Shown: piece by piece, positions 16,926-27,365 of the stretch
How the letters are laid out: every line of letters begins with the position of its first letter
Position numbering within the stretch: position 1 is the first letter of the stretch
Source: Gemmatimonadaceae bacterium
GTDB lineage: Bacteria; Gemmatimonadota; Gemmatimonadetes; Gemmatimonadales; Gemmatimonadaceae
Length of the DNA: 37,323 nucleotides
Assembly: GCA_030835125.1 (NCBI GenBank)
Contig: JAUQWM010000055.1
Coordinates: 1 to 37,323, forward strand
Direction: 5' to 3'
Position numbers and translations under genes: made by a program
Notes under the pieces: generated by a model
The model's input: the letters and a program-made list of their open reading frames with translations, nothing else
Told to the model about the DNA's origin: nothing
Databases searched by the model: none

Positions 16926-18190
16926 CGGTCGCGCAGCATGGCGGCCATGTCTGCCTCGGCCACGACGTTCCCGTCGACCTTCGCGATCCCGCGCATGCGA
17001 CACATCACGCCGCGGATCTGCACGACCTCGAGCTCGAAGCGCAACTGGTCACCGGGACGCACCGGTTTCCGCCACTTCACGTTGTCGAGCGACGTGAAGT
17101 AGACGACCTTGTCGCCCTGGTGCGAGGTCGCCATCAGCAGCATGCCCCCCACCTGCGCCATCGCCTCGATGATCAGCACGCCCGGCATGATCGCATGACC
17201 CGGGAAGTGTCCCTGGAAGAACGGCTCGTTGATCGTGACGTTCTTCAGGCCGACCACCCGCTTTCCCTCCTCGTACTCGAGGATCCGGTCCACGAGCAGG
17301 AACGGATAGCGGTGCGGCAGCGTCCGCATGATCTCGTCGATTCCCAGCACCTGACAGGCCTCCTTGTCCCGGCGTACCATTTCCCGCACCAGCGTCACGG
17401 TCCCGCGATGGCTCGGCCGGTGCGCGACGATACGCGCCTTCACGCGCCGCCCCGCCAGGGCCAGGTCACCGACGCAATCCAGCGCCTTGTGGCGCACAAA
17501 CTCATCCGGCCACCGCAACGCATTCCCGACCACGCCGTGCTCGTCGAGCAGCAGCGCGTTCGACGTGGAGCCTCCCTGGATGAGCCCCTTTGCCCGAAGC
17601 GCCTCGAGCTCGTGCCGGAACCCGAACGTCCTCGCCGGTGCGAGCTCGGTCGCGAATGTTTCCGGAGTGAGCGTCCACCGGCCGCGTTGCTTCCCGACGA
17701 GCGGATGCGGAAAGTCGATGCGCACCTCCAGGTCGAGCCCATCGCTCGGCGATACCTCGTATTCCGCGTCGCCGTCGCGATGCGTGAACCGATTCCGGAC
17801 GACCAGATACTCGGCCGAACCCCCGTTCGGCGCAACTCCCGCCGCGTGCAACGCCTCGAGAAAGGGCCGCGCGCTGCCGTCGGCGATCGGGGGTTCGGGA
17901 CCGTCCATCTCGATTTCGATGTCGTCGATGCCCGCGCCGGAGACTGCCGCCAGCACGTGTTCCACCGTGTGCAGCGCGTCGTCGCCCTCGCCGATCTGCG
18001 TGCGTCGTTCGGCCAGCATGGCGTTGGCGGCCGATGCCACGGACCGGAGGCCTCCCCGGTCCTTCCGCACGAACGTGATGCCCGCCGCCGCCGGGGCCGG
18101 CCGGAACACCAGCCGACACGGCTTGCCCAGGTGGAGACCGATGCCCTCGACCTCCGCTTCCCGGGAGATCGTTTGCCGCCCCAGGGTCAC
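16922..18190 (-). CDS. lpxC/fabZ: LpxC-FabZ fusion: deacetylase plus hydroxyacyl-ACP dehydratase
   Basis: A 422-residue two-domain enzyme. Residues about 5-272 are LpxC, the zinc deacetylase that commits sugar to lipid A: GIGLHLGK near 16-23, catalytic Glu77 and zinc ligand His78 in HTVEHVLAA, zinc ligands His234 and Asp238 in HKALD, and His261. Residues about 280-422 are FabZ, a hot-dog dehydratase of fatty acid synthesis: LPHRYPFLLVDR, catalytic His328 in FFQGHFPGH and Glu342 in GVLIIEAMAQ. No stop or linker repeat separates them. Both domains keep their active sites and draw on the same hydroxymyristoyl-ACP pool. The same fusion is known from Bacteroidota and some other phyla. The GTG start at 18190 overlaps the lpxD stop (GTGA) and gives a normal LpxC N-terminus; the further upstream start does not. 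Confidence 0.95.
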   Translation of the reverse strand: MTLGRQTISREAEVEGIGLHLGKPCRLVFRPAPAAAGITFVRKDRGGLRSVASAANAMLAERRTQIGEGDDALHTVEHVLAAVSGAGIDDIEIEMDGPEPPIADGSARPFLEALHAAGVAPNGGSAEYLVVRNRFTHRDGDAEYEVSPSDGLDLEVRIDFPHPLVGKQRGRWTLTPETFATELAPARTFGFRHELEALRAKGLIQGGSTSNALLLDEHGVVGNALRWPDEFVRHKALDCVGDLALAGRRVKARIVAHRPSHRGTVTLVREMVRRDKEACQVLGIDEIMRTLPHRYPFLLVDRILEYEEGKRVVGLKNVTINEPFFQGHFPGHAIMPGVLIIEAMAQVGGMLLMATSHQGDKVVYFTSLDNVKWRKPVRPGDQLRFELEVVQIRGVMCRMRGIAKVDGNVVAEADMAAMLRDR

Positions 18191-19254
18191 TCGCGCTCCG
18201 AGAGCAGGCGTTCGAGGCGCTTCATCATGCCGGCCAGCTTGTGGAGCGCTGCCGTGGCACGCAGCGATTCGCGATGCGGCCGCGCCGGATAGCCGGACCA
18301 CGTCTCACCGGCGGGCACGCTGCCCATGACGCCCGCCTGCGCGCCAATCCGGGCCTGGTCGCCGATCTCGATGTGGCCGCCGACGCCGGCCTGGCCCGCC
18401 AGGATCACGCCGTCGCCGATGCGCGTCGACCCCGCGATGCCGACCTGGGAAAACACCAGGCACAACCGGCCGATCGTGACATTGTGCCCGACCTGGACGA
18501 GGTTGTCGATCTTCGTGCCGGCGCCGATCACCGTGTCGTCGATGCTGCCGCGATCGATCGTGCTGTTCGACCCGATCTCGACGTCGTCGTGGATGAGGCA
18601 CCTGCCGACGTGCTGCACCTTCTGGTGCGCACCCTGCGCGAACACGTATCCGTATCCGTCGCCGCCGATGCGGACCCCCGAGTGGGCGATGACGCGATCG
18701 CCCAGCACCGAACCGGCGTGCACCGTCACCTGCGCATGCAGATGGCAGTTCGCTCCCACCGGGACGCCGTCACCGATGACGACGTGCGCGTCGATCGTCG
18801 TCCCGTCGCCGATGGTCGATCCGCTGCCGATCACGGCATAGGCGCCGATCGCGACGTCCGACCCGAGCGTGACGTTGCGCCCGAGGACGGCCGTCGTATG
18901 GACGCCCGGCGCGCGCCGCTGCGGCTGGTACAGCCGCGGGAGCAACTGCAGGAGGGCTTCCTGTGGCTTGTCGAGCACCACGACGCACGGGGAACCGGCC
19001 ACGCTCGGCGCCAGTTCCGGCGTCACGAGGATGACGCCGGGCGACCGGCCGGCCAGCAGCGGTGCATAACGCGCGCTGGCCAGGAAGGTCAGGTCCGTCT
19101 CGCCGGCGCGATGCAGCGGGGCTACGGCCGAGACCCGCACCGTGGGATCCCCGCGCAATTCGCCACCGCTCGCCGCCGCAATGTCCGCAGCGGTGAGAGT
19201 GCGAGCACCCTCACCGCTGCCGATTCGTTCGATCCCGCTGCCCGCGGCGCTCAC
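18187..19254 (-). CDS. lpxD: LpxD, UDP-3-O-acylglucosamine N-acyltransferase
   Basis: A 355-residue trimeric beta-helix enzyme that adds the second hydroxyacyl chain at N2. The N-terminal uridine-binding domain covers about residues 20-110 (LTAADIAAASGGEL, ETDLTFLASARYAPLL). Hexapeptide repeats run from about 115 to 310 and include GSNSTIDRGSIDDTVIGAGTKIDNLVQVGHNV, whose last His matches the E. coli catalytic His239. A C-terminal helix rich in L, R and E ends the protein. The first 18 residues are less conserved. The ATG overlaps the skp stop (ATGA). Order skp-lpxD-lpxC/fabZ-lpxA matches the common bam-lpx cluster. Confidence 0.95.
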   Translation of the reverse strand: MSAAGSGIERIGSGEGARTLTAADIAAASGGELRGDPTVRVSAVAPLHRAGETDLTFLASARYAPLLAGRSPGVILVTPELAPSVAGSPCVVVLDKPQEALLQLLPRLYQPQRRAPGVHTTAVLGRNVTLGSDVAIGAYAVIGSGSTIGDGTTIDAHVVIGDGVPVGANCHLHAQVTVHAGSVLGDRVIAHSGVRIGGDGYGYVFAQGAHQKVQHVGRCLIHDDVEIGSNSTIDRGSIDDTVIGAGTKIDNLVQVGHNVTIGRLCLVFSQVGIAGSTRIGDGVILAGQAGVGGHIEIGDQARIGAQAGVMGSVPAGETWSGYPARPHRESLRATAALHKLAGMMKRLERLLSERE

Positions 19255-19886
19255 CGCGTCGGCGGCTTCGTTGGGGGCCTCGTGATCCCGGCCGGAGCCG
19301 GCTTCGTCGCAGCCTTGGTGGAATCGGTCCTGGTGACGTTCGCCGTGACCGGCTTGAGGCGCGCCAGCACGCGCTCGGTGATGTCGAGGTTCTTGTCGGC
19401 GGCGACGATCAGGCCGGGATCATTCCCCACGTCGAAGATGAACGTGTAGGAATCCTCGTTGCGGATGGCGTCCAGGACCTCGCGGATCTGCGTCATGATC
19501 GGCTGGATGAGGTCGTACTGGCGCTGCTGCATCTGCTGGTCGATCTGGCCGACCTTCTGGTCGAACTCCGCGTTCCGCTGCTGGAGGGCCTTTTCCCGCT
19601 GGTCCTTGACGGCCGGCGTGAGGCTGGGCTGCTCCTTGAGGTACGTATCGTACATGACGCGCAGGGAGTCCTGCATCTTCGCGACCGATGCCTGGGCGTC
19701 AGCGCGCTCCTTCGTGATCTGCGCCTGGATCGCCGCCGAGCCGGGGGCGCGCTGCAGGATCACGCGCGAATCGACATACCCGAATTTCGGAGTAGCGGTC
19801 GGCGCCGCCTGCGCGCGGGCGGAACCCAGCGCCGCGGGCAGGAGGGCCAGCGCGCCCAGGAACGCGAACTTGTTTACGTGTGCCAT
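19251..19886 (-). CDS. skp: Skp/OmpH-family periplasmic chaperone
   Basis: A 211-residue secreted protein. It has a Sec signal peptide (MAHVNKFAFLGALALLPAALGSARAQA) and the family start of the mature part, KFGYVDSRVILQRAPGSAAIQAQI. Long helices rich in Q, E, K and R around residues 60-140 would form the coiled-coil tentacles that hold unfolded outer-membrane proteins. The end is a low-complexity Thr/Pro/Lys tail of about 30 residues, longer than in E. coli Skp. AAGGAG stands 7 bases before the ATG, one of the best ribosome sites in the window. It lies 81 bases after bamA, its functional partner. Confidence 0.88.
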   Translation of the reverse strand: MAHVNKFAFLGALALLPAALGSARAQAAPTATPKFGYVDSRVILQRAPGSAAIQAQITKERADAQASVAKMQDSLRVMYDTYLKEQPSLTPAVKDQREKALQQRNAEFDQKVGQIDQQMQQRQYDLIQPIMTQIREVLDAIRNEDSYTFIFDVGNDPGLIVAADKNLDITERVLARLKPVTANVTRTDSTKAATKPAPAGITRPPTKPPTR

Positions 19887-19941
19887 TATCTGCTCCTTGT
19901 TGGACGGCGGGGTCGGCGACCGGGACCACGCCCCCGTGCTA

Positions 19942-19962
19942 CCCCGGGATCTGTACCCGGGG
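19942..19962 (-). other. Hairpin in the bamA-skp gap
   Basis: A 7-bp perfect GC stem (CCCCGGG at 19942-19948, CCCGGGG at 19956-19962) has a 7-base loop, 5 bases past the bamA stop. No T run follows on the minus strand, so it is more likely an attenuator or a processing site that lets bamA and skp be expressed at different levels than a full terminator. Confidence 0.45.
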
Positions 19963-19967
19963 AACGT

Positions 19968-22394
19968 CTAGAAGACCTGACCAAACCTGAAATGTAATTG
20001 CCACTTGGGCGCGCGTCTTCCCGAAAAGTCCAGCCGGTCCAGGCCATAGGCGTAGTCGAGGCCCAGGGGACCGAACGGGGTGATGACGGACGCCCCGATG
20101 CCCAGGCTCCGGAAGAGGCGGGTCGGGTCGATTTCCCGCGCCCGGCGCCAGACGTTCCCGGCCTCGAAGAAGGTATTCACGTAGAGGCTCTGGTTCATCC
20201 GCAGGCCGAGTTCCGCGGTCGTCGCGAAGAACGCCTTGCCGAACGAGTTCCGCTGGGCGTTGTACGTGCTGGTCCCGATGAGGTACCCGTCCGGGGTGAT
20301 CGAGAACTCCTCATAACCGCGGAGCCGCTCGCCGTACTGGACGCCGCCGAGGGCAAACTCCTGGCTGAAGAAGAACGGGCCGGTGCTGCCCAGGACCGCG
20401 CCGCCTCGGGTCGTCAGGCCGGCCACGAAGAGCATCGGCTGCTGGCCAGGCTTCTCGCCACCGATCTGCCCGAGCGGGACATAGGCGCTGCTCTCGGTCG
20501 TGTATCGCTGGAAGGACGACGTACCGCCCAGGGGACCGCCGGTGAACGACATGCTCAGGGACTGGCTGCCACCGCTGGTGGGGAACGGCGTCCCATTGCG
20601 CGTGTCGCGCGTCAGGGTGACGCCCACCGATGAGCGGAACGAGTTGTTGCCATAGAGCGCGCCCGTCTCGCCCAGCAGGCCGGAGTCGCCGAACTTCACG
20701 CCTTCGCCCGCGTACGACAGGAACACGCGGGTCCAGAGGTCGAAGGGCACCGGGAATCCGATCTGGACCTGGCCACCGGTCCGGAGGCTGCGCCCGAGGT
20801 CCGCGATGTAGTAGCGAGCCATCGTCCGGTAGAGCGTCACGGTCCCGGAGACCATCGACTGCCGGATGCGCGGGTCGGAGTACGACAGGTTGAAGTCATT
20901 GAAGTACCGCCCGAACTGCCACTGCAGCGCGCCACGCTTGCACATGCCGAAGAGGTTCGGCTGGTCGAGGCCGATGAAGCCGCCGAAGCCGGTGCCCTGC
21001 CCCATCGACGCGCCGAAGTTGACGTTGCCGGTGCGCTTCTCCTTCACCCGGAAGATCAGGTCGATATCGCCCTGCTCATTCACCCGGCGCTGGTCCGGCG
21101 GCGGGAGCGGCGTCTCGAAGAACCCGAGGTTGCCGATGCCCTGCCAGCTCTGGATCAACCGCTGCTGGTTGTAGACGTCGCCGGGAAGGATGACCAGCTG
21201 GTCCCGGATGCACATCTCGGTCGTATAGTCGTTCCCGATGATCTCGATCCGGTTGATGACCGCCGGCGCGCCTTCCTCGACCTCCCATCGGAGGTCCACG
21301 TAGTGCGTACTGTCCGAGGTGACGCGTCGCTCCACGACCGGCACGACCTGGGAATAGATGTAGCCATCGTTGGCGTACGACTCCCGGACGAGGTTCGTCG
21401 CCGATTCCCAGCGGGCCTGGTCGAAGACGTCCTGGGGAACGGGGTCCCGGCGGAGCAGGAAACCCGTCACCCGCGACGCCAGCGGCCGGCTGGTATTGGC
21501 GAACGGGTAGTACTCGCGGACTTCTTCGTCGGAATAGTGCCGCCCGCCGACGACCTCGAAGTCGCCGACCTTGTACTGCGGACCCTCCACGACCGTGAGC
21601 TCGAGCAGTGCCTTGCCGTGTTCGCGATCGATATGGAGCGTGTCCCTGGCGATGTGGAAGTCGATGAAGCCGCGACTCGCGTACAGCGCGGGGATGCGCT
21701 CGGAGAGGTCGGTCGCGTATTCGTCGTCGCTGATTTCGCCCGTGCGGAAGAACCAGAATCCCTCGGGGCGTGTCTTCATCGCCGCCGCGATGTCTGCGGC
21801 CGGGACGTTGGTGTTGCCGGTGACCCGGAGGCCGGACAGCGCCAGGCGCCGGCCCTCTTCGACCGTGAACGTCAGCCCGACGGTCCCTTCGGACACGACG
21901 GTCGATTCGGCGCGGACCCGGGCCAGGTAGTACCCCGCCTTCTCGTACGTCGAGTCGATCTTGAACATCGCGCGCGCCACGGCGGCCGGATCGAGCGGCC
22001 GGGCTGCCGGCAGCTCGGCCAGGTCGCGGATCTGCCGCTCGGACAGCCGGTTGACGCCACGGACCTGCACCGCCTCGAGGACAGGGCGTTCCCTGACCTC
22101 GAAGATGAGCACGGCCCGCGGCGCCGGCGTCGTGACCTCCTCACACATGAGGTTGATCGACTCGAAGTTGCCGGTTTCGTACAGGTCGCGCGTGGCGCGC
22201 TGCAGGATCCGGTAATTGAGCTGGGTGCCGGGGATCAGCGCCGTGGTCTGGACGATGGTCCCGACGTCGACCCGGCGATTCCCCCGAACGGCAATCGAGT
22301 CGGGGGTCGCACACCGGCCAGCCGCGAGATCCTGGGCTGAAAGGACGCCCGGGACGGCGGCGAAGACGAAGAGCGAGAAGGCTTTGCGGAGCAT
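19968..22394 (-). CDS. bamA: BamA, outer membrane protein assembly factor
   Basis: An 808-residue Omp85 protein, the core of the machine that inserts beta-barrels into the outer membrane. A signal peptide (MLRKAFSLFVFAAVPGVLSA) is followed by POTRA repeats at about residues 25-400, for instance IAVRGNRRVDVGTIVQTTALIPG, VRGVNRLSERQIRDL, LRVTGNTNVPAADIAAAMKTR and FEVVGGRHYSDEEV. The 16-strand barrel takes the rest, with LRGYEEF matching the loop-6 (V/I)RG(F/Y) motif and a C-terminal FRFGQVF ending in Phe, the usual barrel signal. The ATG at 22394 was chosen for its signal peptide; upstream in-frame starts run back into clpC. A TATATT box ends 7 bases before the ATG, so the mRNA may be leaderless. 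Confidence 0.95.
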   Translation of the reverse strand: MLRKAFSLFVFAAVPGVLSAQDLAAGRCATPDSIAVRGNRRVDVGTIVQTTALIPGTQLNYRILQRATRDLYETGNFESINLMCEEVTTPAPRAVLIFEVRERPVLEAVQVRGVNRLSERQIRDLAELPAARPLDPAAVARAMFKIDSTYEKAGYYLARVRAESTVVSEGTVGLTFTVEEGRRLALSGLRVTGNTNVPAADIAAAMKTRPEGFWFFRTGEISDDEYATDLSERIPALYASRGFIDFHIARDTLHIDREHGKALLELTVVEGPQYKVGDFEVVGGRHYSDEEVREYYPFANTSRPLASRVTGFLLRRDPVPQDVFDQARWESATNLVRESYANDGYIYSQVVPVVERRVTSDSTHYVDLRWEVEEGAPAVINRIEIIGNDYTTEMCIRDQLVILPGDVYNQQRLIQSWQGIGNLGFFETPLPPPDQRRVNEQGDIDLIFRVKEKRTGNVNFGASMGQGTGFGGFIGLDQPNLFGMCKRGALQWQFGRYFNDFNLSYSDPRIRQSMVSGTVTLYRTMARYYIADLGRSLRTGGQVQIGFPVPFDLWTRVFLSYAGEGVKFGDSGLLGETGALYGNNSFRSSVGVTLTRDTRNGTPFPTSGGSQSLSMSFTGGPLGGTSSFQRYTTESSAYVPLGQIGGEKPGQQPMLFVAGLTTRGGAVLGSTGPFFFSQEFALGGVQYGERLRGYEEFSITPDGYLIGTSTYNAQRNSFGKAFFATTAELGLRMNQSLYVNTFFEAGNVWRRAREIDPTRLFRSLGIGASVITPFGPLGLDYAYGLDRLDFSGRRAPKWQLHFRFGQVF

Positions 22395-22401
22395 GGGGGC
22401 T

Positions 22402-22407
22402 AATATA
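22402..22407 (-). promoter_or_regulatory. Probable -10 box of a leaderless bamA promoter
   Basis: On the minus strand TATATT is followed by 7 bases and then the bamA ATG, so transcription would start at or next to the A of the start codon. No ribosome site lies in those 7 bases (AGCCCCC). No good -35 is seen; that position falls inside the dyad at 22419-22444. This is inferred from sequence only. Confidence 0.45.
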
Positions 22408-22418
22408 CACAATCGAAA

Positions 22419-22444
22419 CCGGTCGGGTTCGAGTACCCGACCGG
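22419..22444 (-). terminator. clpC terminator hairpin
   Basis: CCGGTCGGGT at 22419-22428 pairs perfectly with 22435-22444 around a 6-base loop. On the minus strand the stem is followed by TTTCGATTGTGT. It lies 29 bases past the clpC stop and 25 bases before the bamA start. An operator for bamA is an alternative reading because it covers the -35 region. Confidence 0.65.
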
Positions 22445-22473
22445 CGATTCGACACCAACTGCGCTGAGAGGGC

Positions 22474-24969
<2,496 letters not shown>

Positions 24970-24993
24970 AAGTCCTCAACGCATTCCGATCCG

Positions 24994-26076
24994 TCAATGG
25001 ATCGGGCCCATCTCCTCGGCAAGGGCCTGTCGCACGAACCGCGCTCGGGCGATGTCCCCCTCGGCTTCCGTCAGCTCACGCCCTTCCGCCCAGGCAAGGT
25101 GCGCCGGCTGGCTGAATATCAGGAGCTTGTTGAGCGTGTATACACTGAGTCCCTGGACCAGTTGCAGGCCTGCCGCCAGCCGTACGCCGCTGAGGAGACT
25201 CATCGCCTCATCGAACGTCAGGCTGCGCGCAAAACGCAGGGTGCCGTACGCGCGCCACAGCTTGTCCTCAATAATATAGCCCGCGTCGCGCCAGAGGACG
25301 CGCCGCGCCTCCTGTTCCCGCTGGATCACGTGCCGCACCACGTTCGACAGGTGATCGACCAGCTCCTCCTCCGACCGTCCCAGCGTCGTCTGGTTGGAAA
25401 TCTGGAAGAAACTGCCCAGTACTTCGCTGCCTTCGCCGTACAACCCGCGGTACGTCAATCCCATCTGCTGCAGCCCGACGAGGACCTTCGGGATCTCCTT
25501 CGTGAGGACGAGGCCCGGGAGGTGGATGAGCACCGACGCGCGCATCCCGGTTCCGGTATTCGTCGGACAGGCCGTGAGGAACCCGAACTCCCGGTGGAAC
25601 GAGTACGGCACGCGGCGTCCCAGCTCCTCGTCGAGCCGCGAAATGGACGCCAGCGCCGCCTCGAGCGCGAAGCCCGAGCGCACCGCCTGCAACCGCAGGT
25701 GATCCTCCTCGTTGATCATGACGCCCACGCCGTCGCCGACGTAAACCGCGGCGCCGCCCCGCGCGCCTGACGCCGACTCGAGGCCGGCCAGCTCGCGGCT
25801 GATCACGTGGCGCTCGTGCAGCAGCCGCCGGTCGTCCTGGTCCAGTTCGTCCACCCGCACCAGCACGCCCCCACCAAGGGACGGCACGGCCGGCACGGCG
25901 TCGCGCACCTGCGCCAGGATCCGCAGGCGCTCCCCCTCGCGCGAACGACCGGTGAAGGCGTAGCCATCGACGTTGCGCGCCAGCCGCACGCGGGTGCTGA
26001 GTACCACGTCCGACTGGTCGCCCGACGCATCGAGCCACGACAATCCCCCATCGGGGAGCAGCGAGAGGTCGAACAT
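24994..26076 (-). CDS. mcsB: McsB, protein arginine kinase
   Basis: A 360-residue phosphagen-kinase-fold enzyme that phosphorylates arginines on proteins, tagging them for ClpC-ClpP. I begin it at the ATG at 26076, overlapping the mcsA stop by one base; the upstream extension is mcsA out of phase. Motifs are VVLSTRVRLARN at about 25-35, MINEEDHLRLQAV near 120-132, FGFLTACPTNTGTGMRASV with the active-site Cys170, and IPKVLVGLQQMGLTYRGLYGEGSE near 205. The C-terminal phosphoarginine-binding RDxxRA motif reads GDIARA, with Gly in place of Arg. The length agrees with the family (about 350-360). Confidence 0.95.
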   Translation of the reverse strand: MFDLSLLPDGGLSWLDASGDQSDVVLSTRVRLARNVDGYAFTGRSREGERLRILAQVRDAVPAVPSLGGGVLVRVDELDQDDRRLLHERHVISRELAGLESASGARGGAAVYVGDGVGVMINEEDHLRLQAVRSGFALEAALASISRLDEELGRRVPYSFHREFGFLTACPTNTGTGMRASVLIHLPGLVLTKEIPKVLVGLQQMGLTYRGLYGEGSEVLGSFFQISNQTTLGRSEEELVDHLSNVVRHVIQREQEARRVLWRDAGYIIEDKLWRAYGTLRFARSLTFDEAMSLLSGVRLAAGLQLVQGLSVYTLNKLLIFSQPAHLAWAEGRELTEAEGDIARARFVRQALAEEMGPIH

Positions 26077-26564
26077 CACTCCAGCCCCTTGATCTTGTCG
26101 CGCAGGAGGGCGGCCTGCTCGAACTCCTCCTGGGCGATCGCGCGGTGCAATCGCGCGCGCAGCTCCCCCAGCGCAGTCGCCTCGTGCACCAGGTCGGGTG
26201 GCGGCGCGTCGTACTGCCGCCCGACGTGACGCGCATTCCCATGCACGCGACGCAGCAGTGCCCGCAGGCTCTGCTCGAACGTCGTGTAACAGCTCGCGCA
26301 CCCCAGCCGGCCGGTCTCGCGGAAGTCCTGCAGGGTCATCGCGCAGAAGGGACACTTGAGCGCCTCGGCCTGGGCCAGCAACGCCTGCTGCTGCACGGCC
26401 GGGAGGTAGTCGGCGATCATGTTCTTCAGCGGCGTCGAGCCGGCGGTCTCGATCCCGCGCTCGGCGGCGCAGCGCTGGCAGAGGTGCATGACGTTCACCT
26501 CGCCCTTGACCGCGTGGGTGAGCGTCACGGTGGCGTCGCGCTCCCGGCAGGCGTCACACAGCAT
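26076..26564 (-). CDS. mcsA: McsA, zinc-binding activator of McsB
   Basis: A 162-residue adaptor with four CxxC pairs: CDAC and CQRC in the first 32 residues, then CPFC and CASC around residues 75-95, all expected to bind zinc. A UVR motif at the C-terminus (LRARLHRAIAQEEFEQAALLRDKIKGLE) would contact ClpC. McsA switches on McsB kinase activity. The ATG follows the lolD TAG with no base between them, so ribosomes probably pass straight from one to the other. Confidence 0.93.
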   Translation of the reverse strand: MLCDACRERDATVTLTHAVKGEVNVMHLCQRCAAERGIETAGSTPLKNMIADYLPAVQQQALLAQAEALKCPFCAMTLQDFRETGRLGCASCYTTFEQSLRALLRRVHGNARHVGRQYDAPPPDLVHEATALGELRARLHRAIAQEEFEQAALLRDKIKGLE

Positions 26565-27263
26565 CTAGGCCATTACTCCCTGCGCGTCCCCTTCGCGCAG
26601 CATGCCTTCCTCCATGTGCAGGACCCGGTCGGCCCGCAGCGCGAGGGAGCGGTTGTGCGTCACCACCACCATCGCGATCTCCAGGTCCCTCGCCAGGGTG
26701 GCGAGGAGGTCGTGGAGCAGCTCGGCATTGCCGTGATCGAGGTTGCCGGACGGTTCGTCGGCCAGGAAGACGGCCGGGTCGAGCGCGAGCGCCCGGGCGA
26801 CCGCGGTGCGCTGCTGCTCACCGCCCGACAACTCGTTCGGCCGGTGGTCGACGCGATGGCTCAACCCGACGCGCGACAGGAGCTCGAGGGCGCGGGCGCG
26901 CGCCGGGCCCGCTGCGCGCCCCGCGATGCGCATGGGCATCATGACGTTCTCGAGCGCCGAGAACTCGCGCAGCAGGTGGTGGAACTGGAAGACGAACCCG
27001 ACGGCCCGGTTGCGGATGGCGGCCAGCTCGTCATCCGACTTGTTCGAGAGGGACTGGCCGCCAATGACGACCTCGCCCCGATCCGGGCGCTCGAGCGCGC
27101 CGACCACGTGGAGCAGCGTGCTCTTGCCGGCGCCGCTGGCGCCGACGATGGCGATCATTTCCCCGCGCGCCACGGCGAGATGCACGCCGTTCAGCACCGG
27201 GACCACGCCACCATCGCCGCCCCGGTACGACTTGGCCAGGTCCCGCGCCAGCAACACCGACAT
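26565..27263 (-). CDS. lolD: LolD, lipoprotein-release ABC ATPase
   Basis: A 232-residue ABC ATPase that powers removal of lipoproteins from the inner membrane for transfer to LolA. The Walker A is GASGAGKSTLLH near residue 40, the Q-loop is VFQFHHLLREFSALENVMMP, the signature is ELSGGEQQRTAVARAL near 142, the Walker B is AVFLADEPSGNLD and the switch is VVVTHNRSLA. The LLxEFxALENVMMP stretch is typical of LolD rather than of MacB or FtsE. The ATG at 27263 has GGGAGG 8 bases upstream; a longer frame exists but lacks one. Confidence 0.93.
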   Translation of the reverse strand: MSVLLARDLAKSYRGGDGGVVPVLNGVHLAVARGEMIAIVGASGAGKSTLLHVVGALERPDRGEVVIGGQSLSNKSDDELAAIRNRAVGFVFQFHHLLREFSALENVMMPMRIAGRAAGPARARALELLSRVGLSHRVDHRPNELSGGEQQRTAVARALALDPAVFLADEPSGNLDHGNAELLHDLLATLARDLEIAMVVVTHNRSLALRADRVLHMEEGMLREGDAQGVMA

Positions 27264-27365
27264 CAGGCGTGCCTCCCATGGACAGGCGCCTGCTGAAATG
27301 TCGCACGGGGGACGGCGCGCGGCCAAGCCCCGTCCCGCCCGGGGCGCCTCACGCGAACACGCGCC

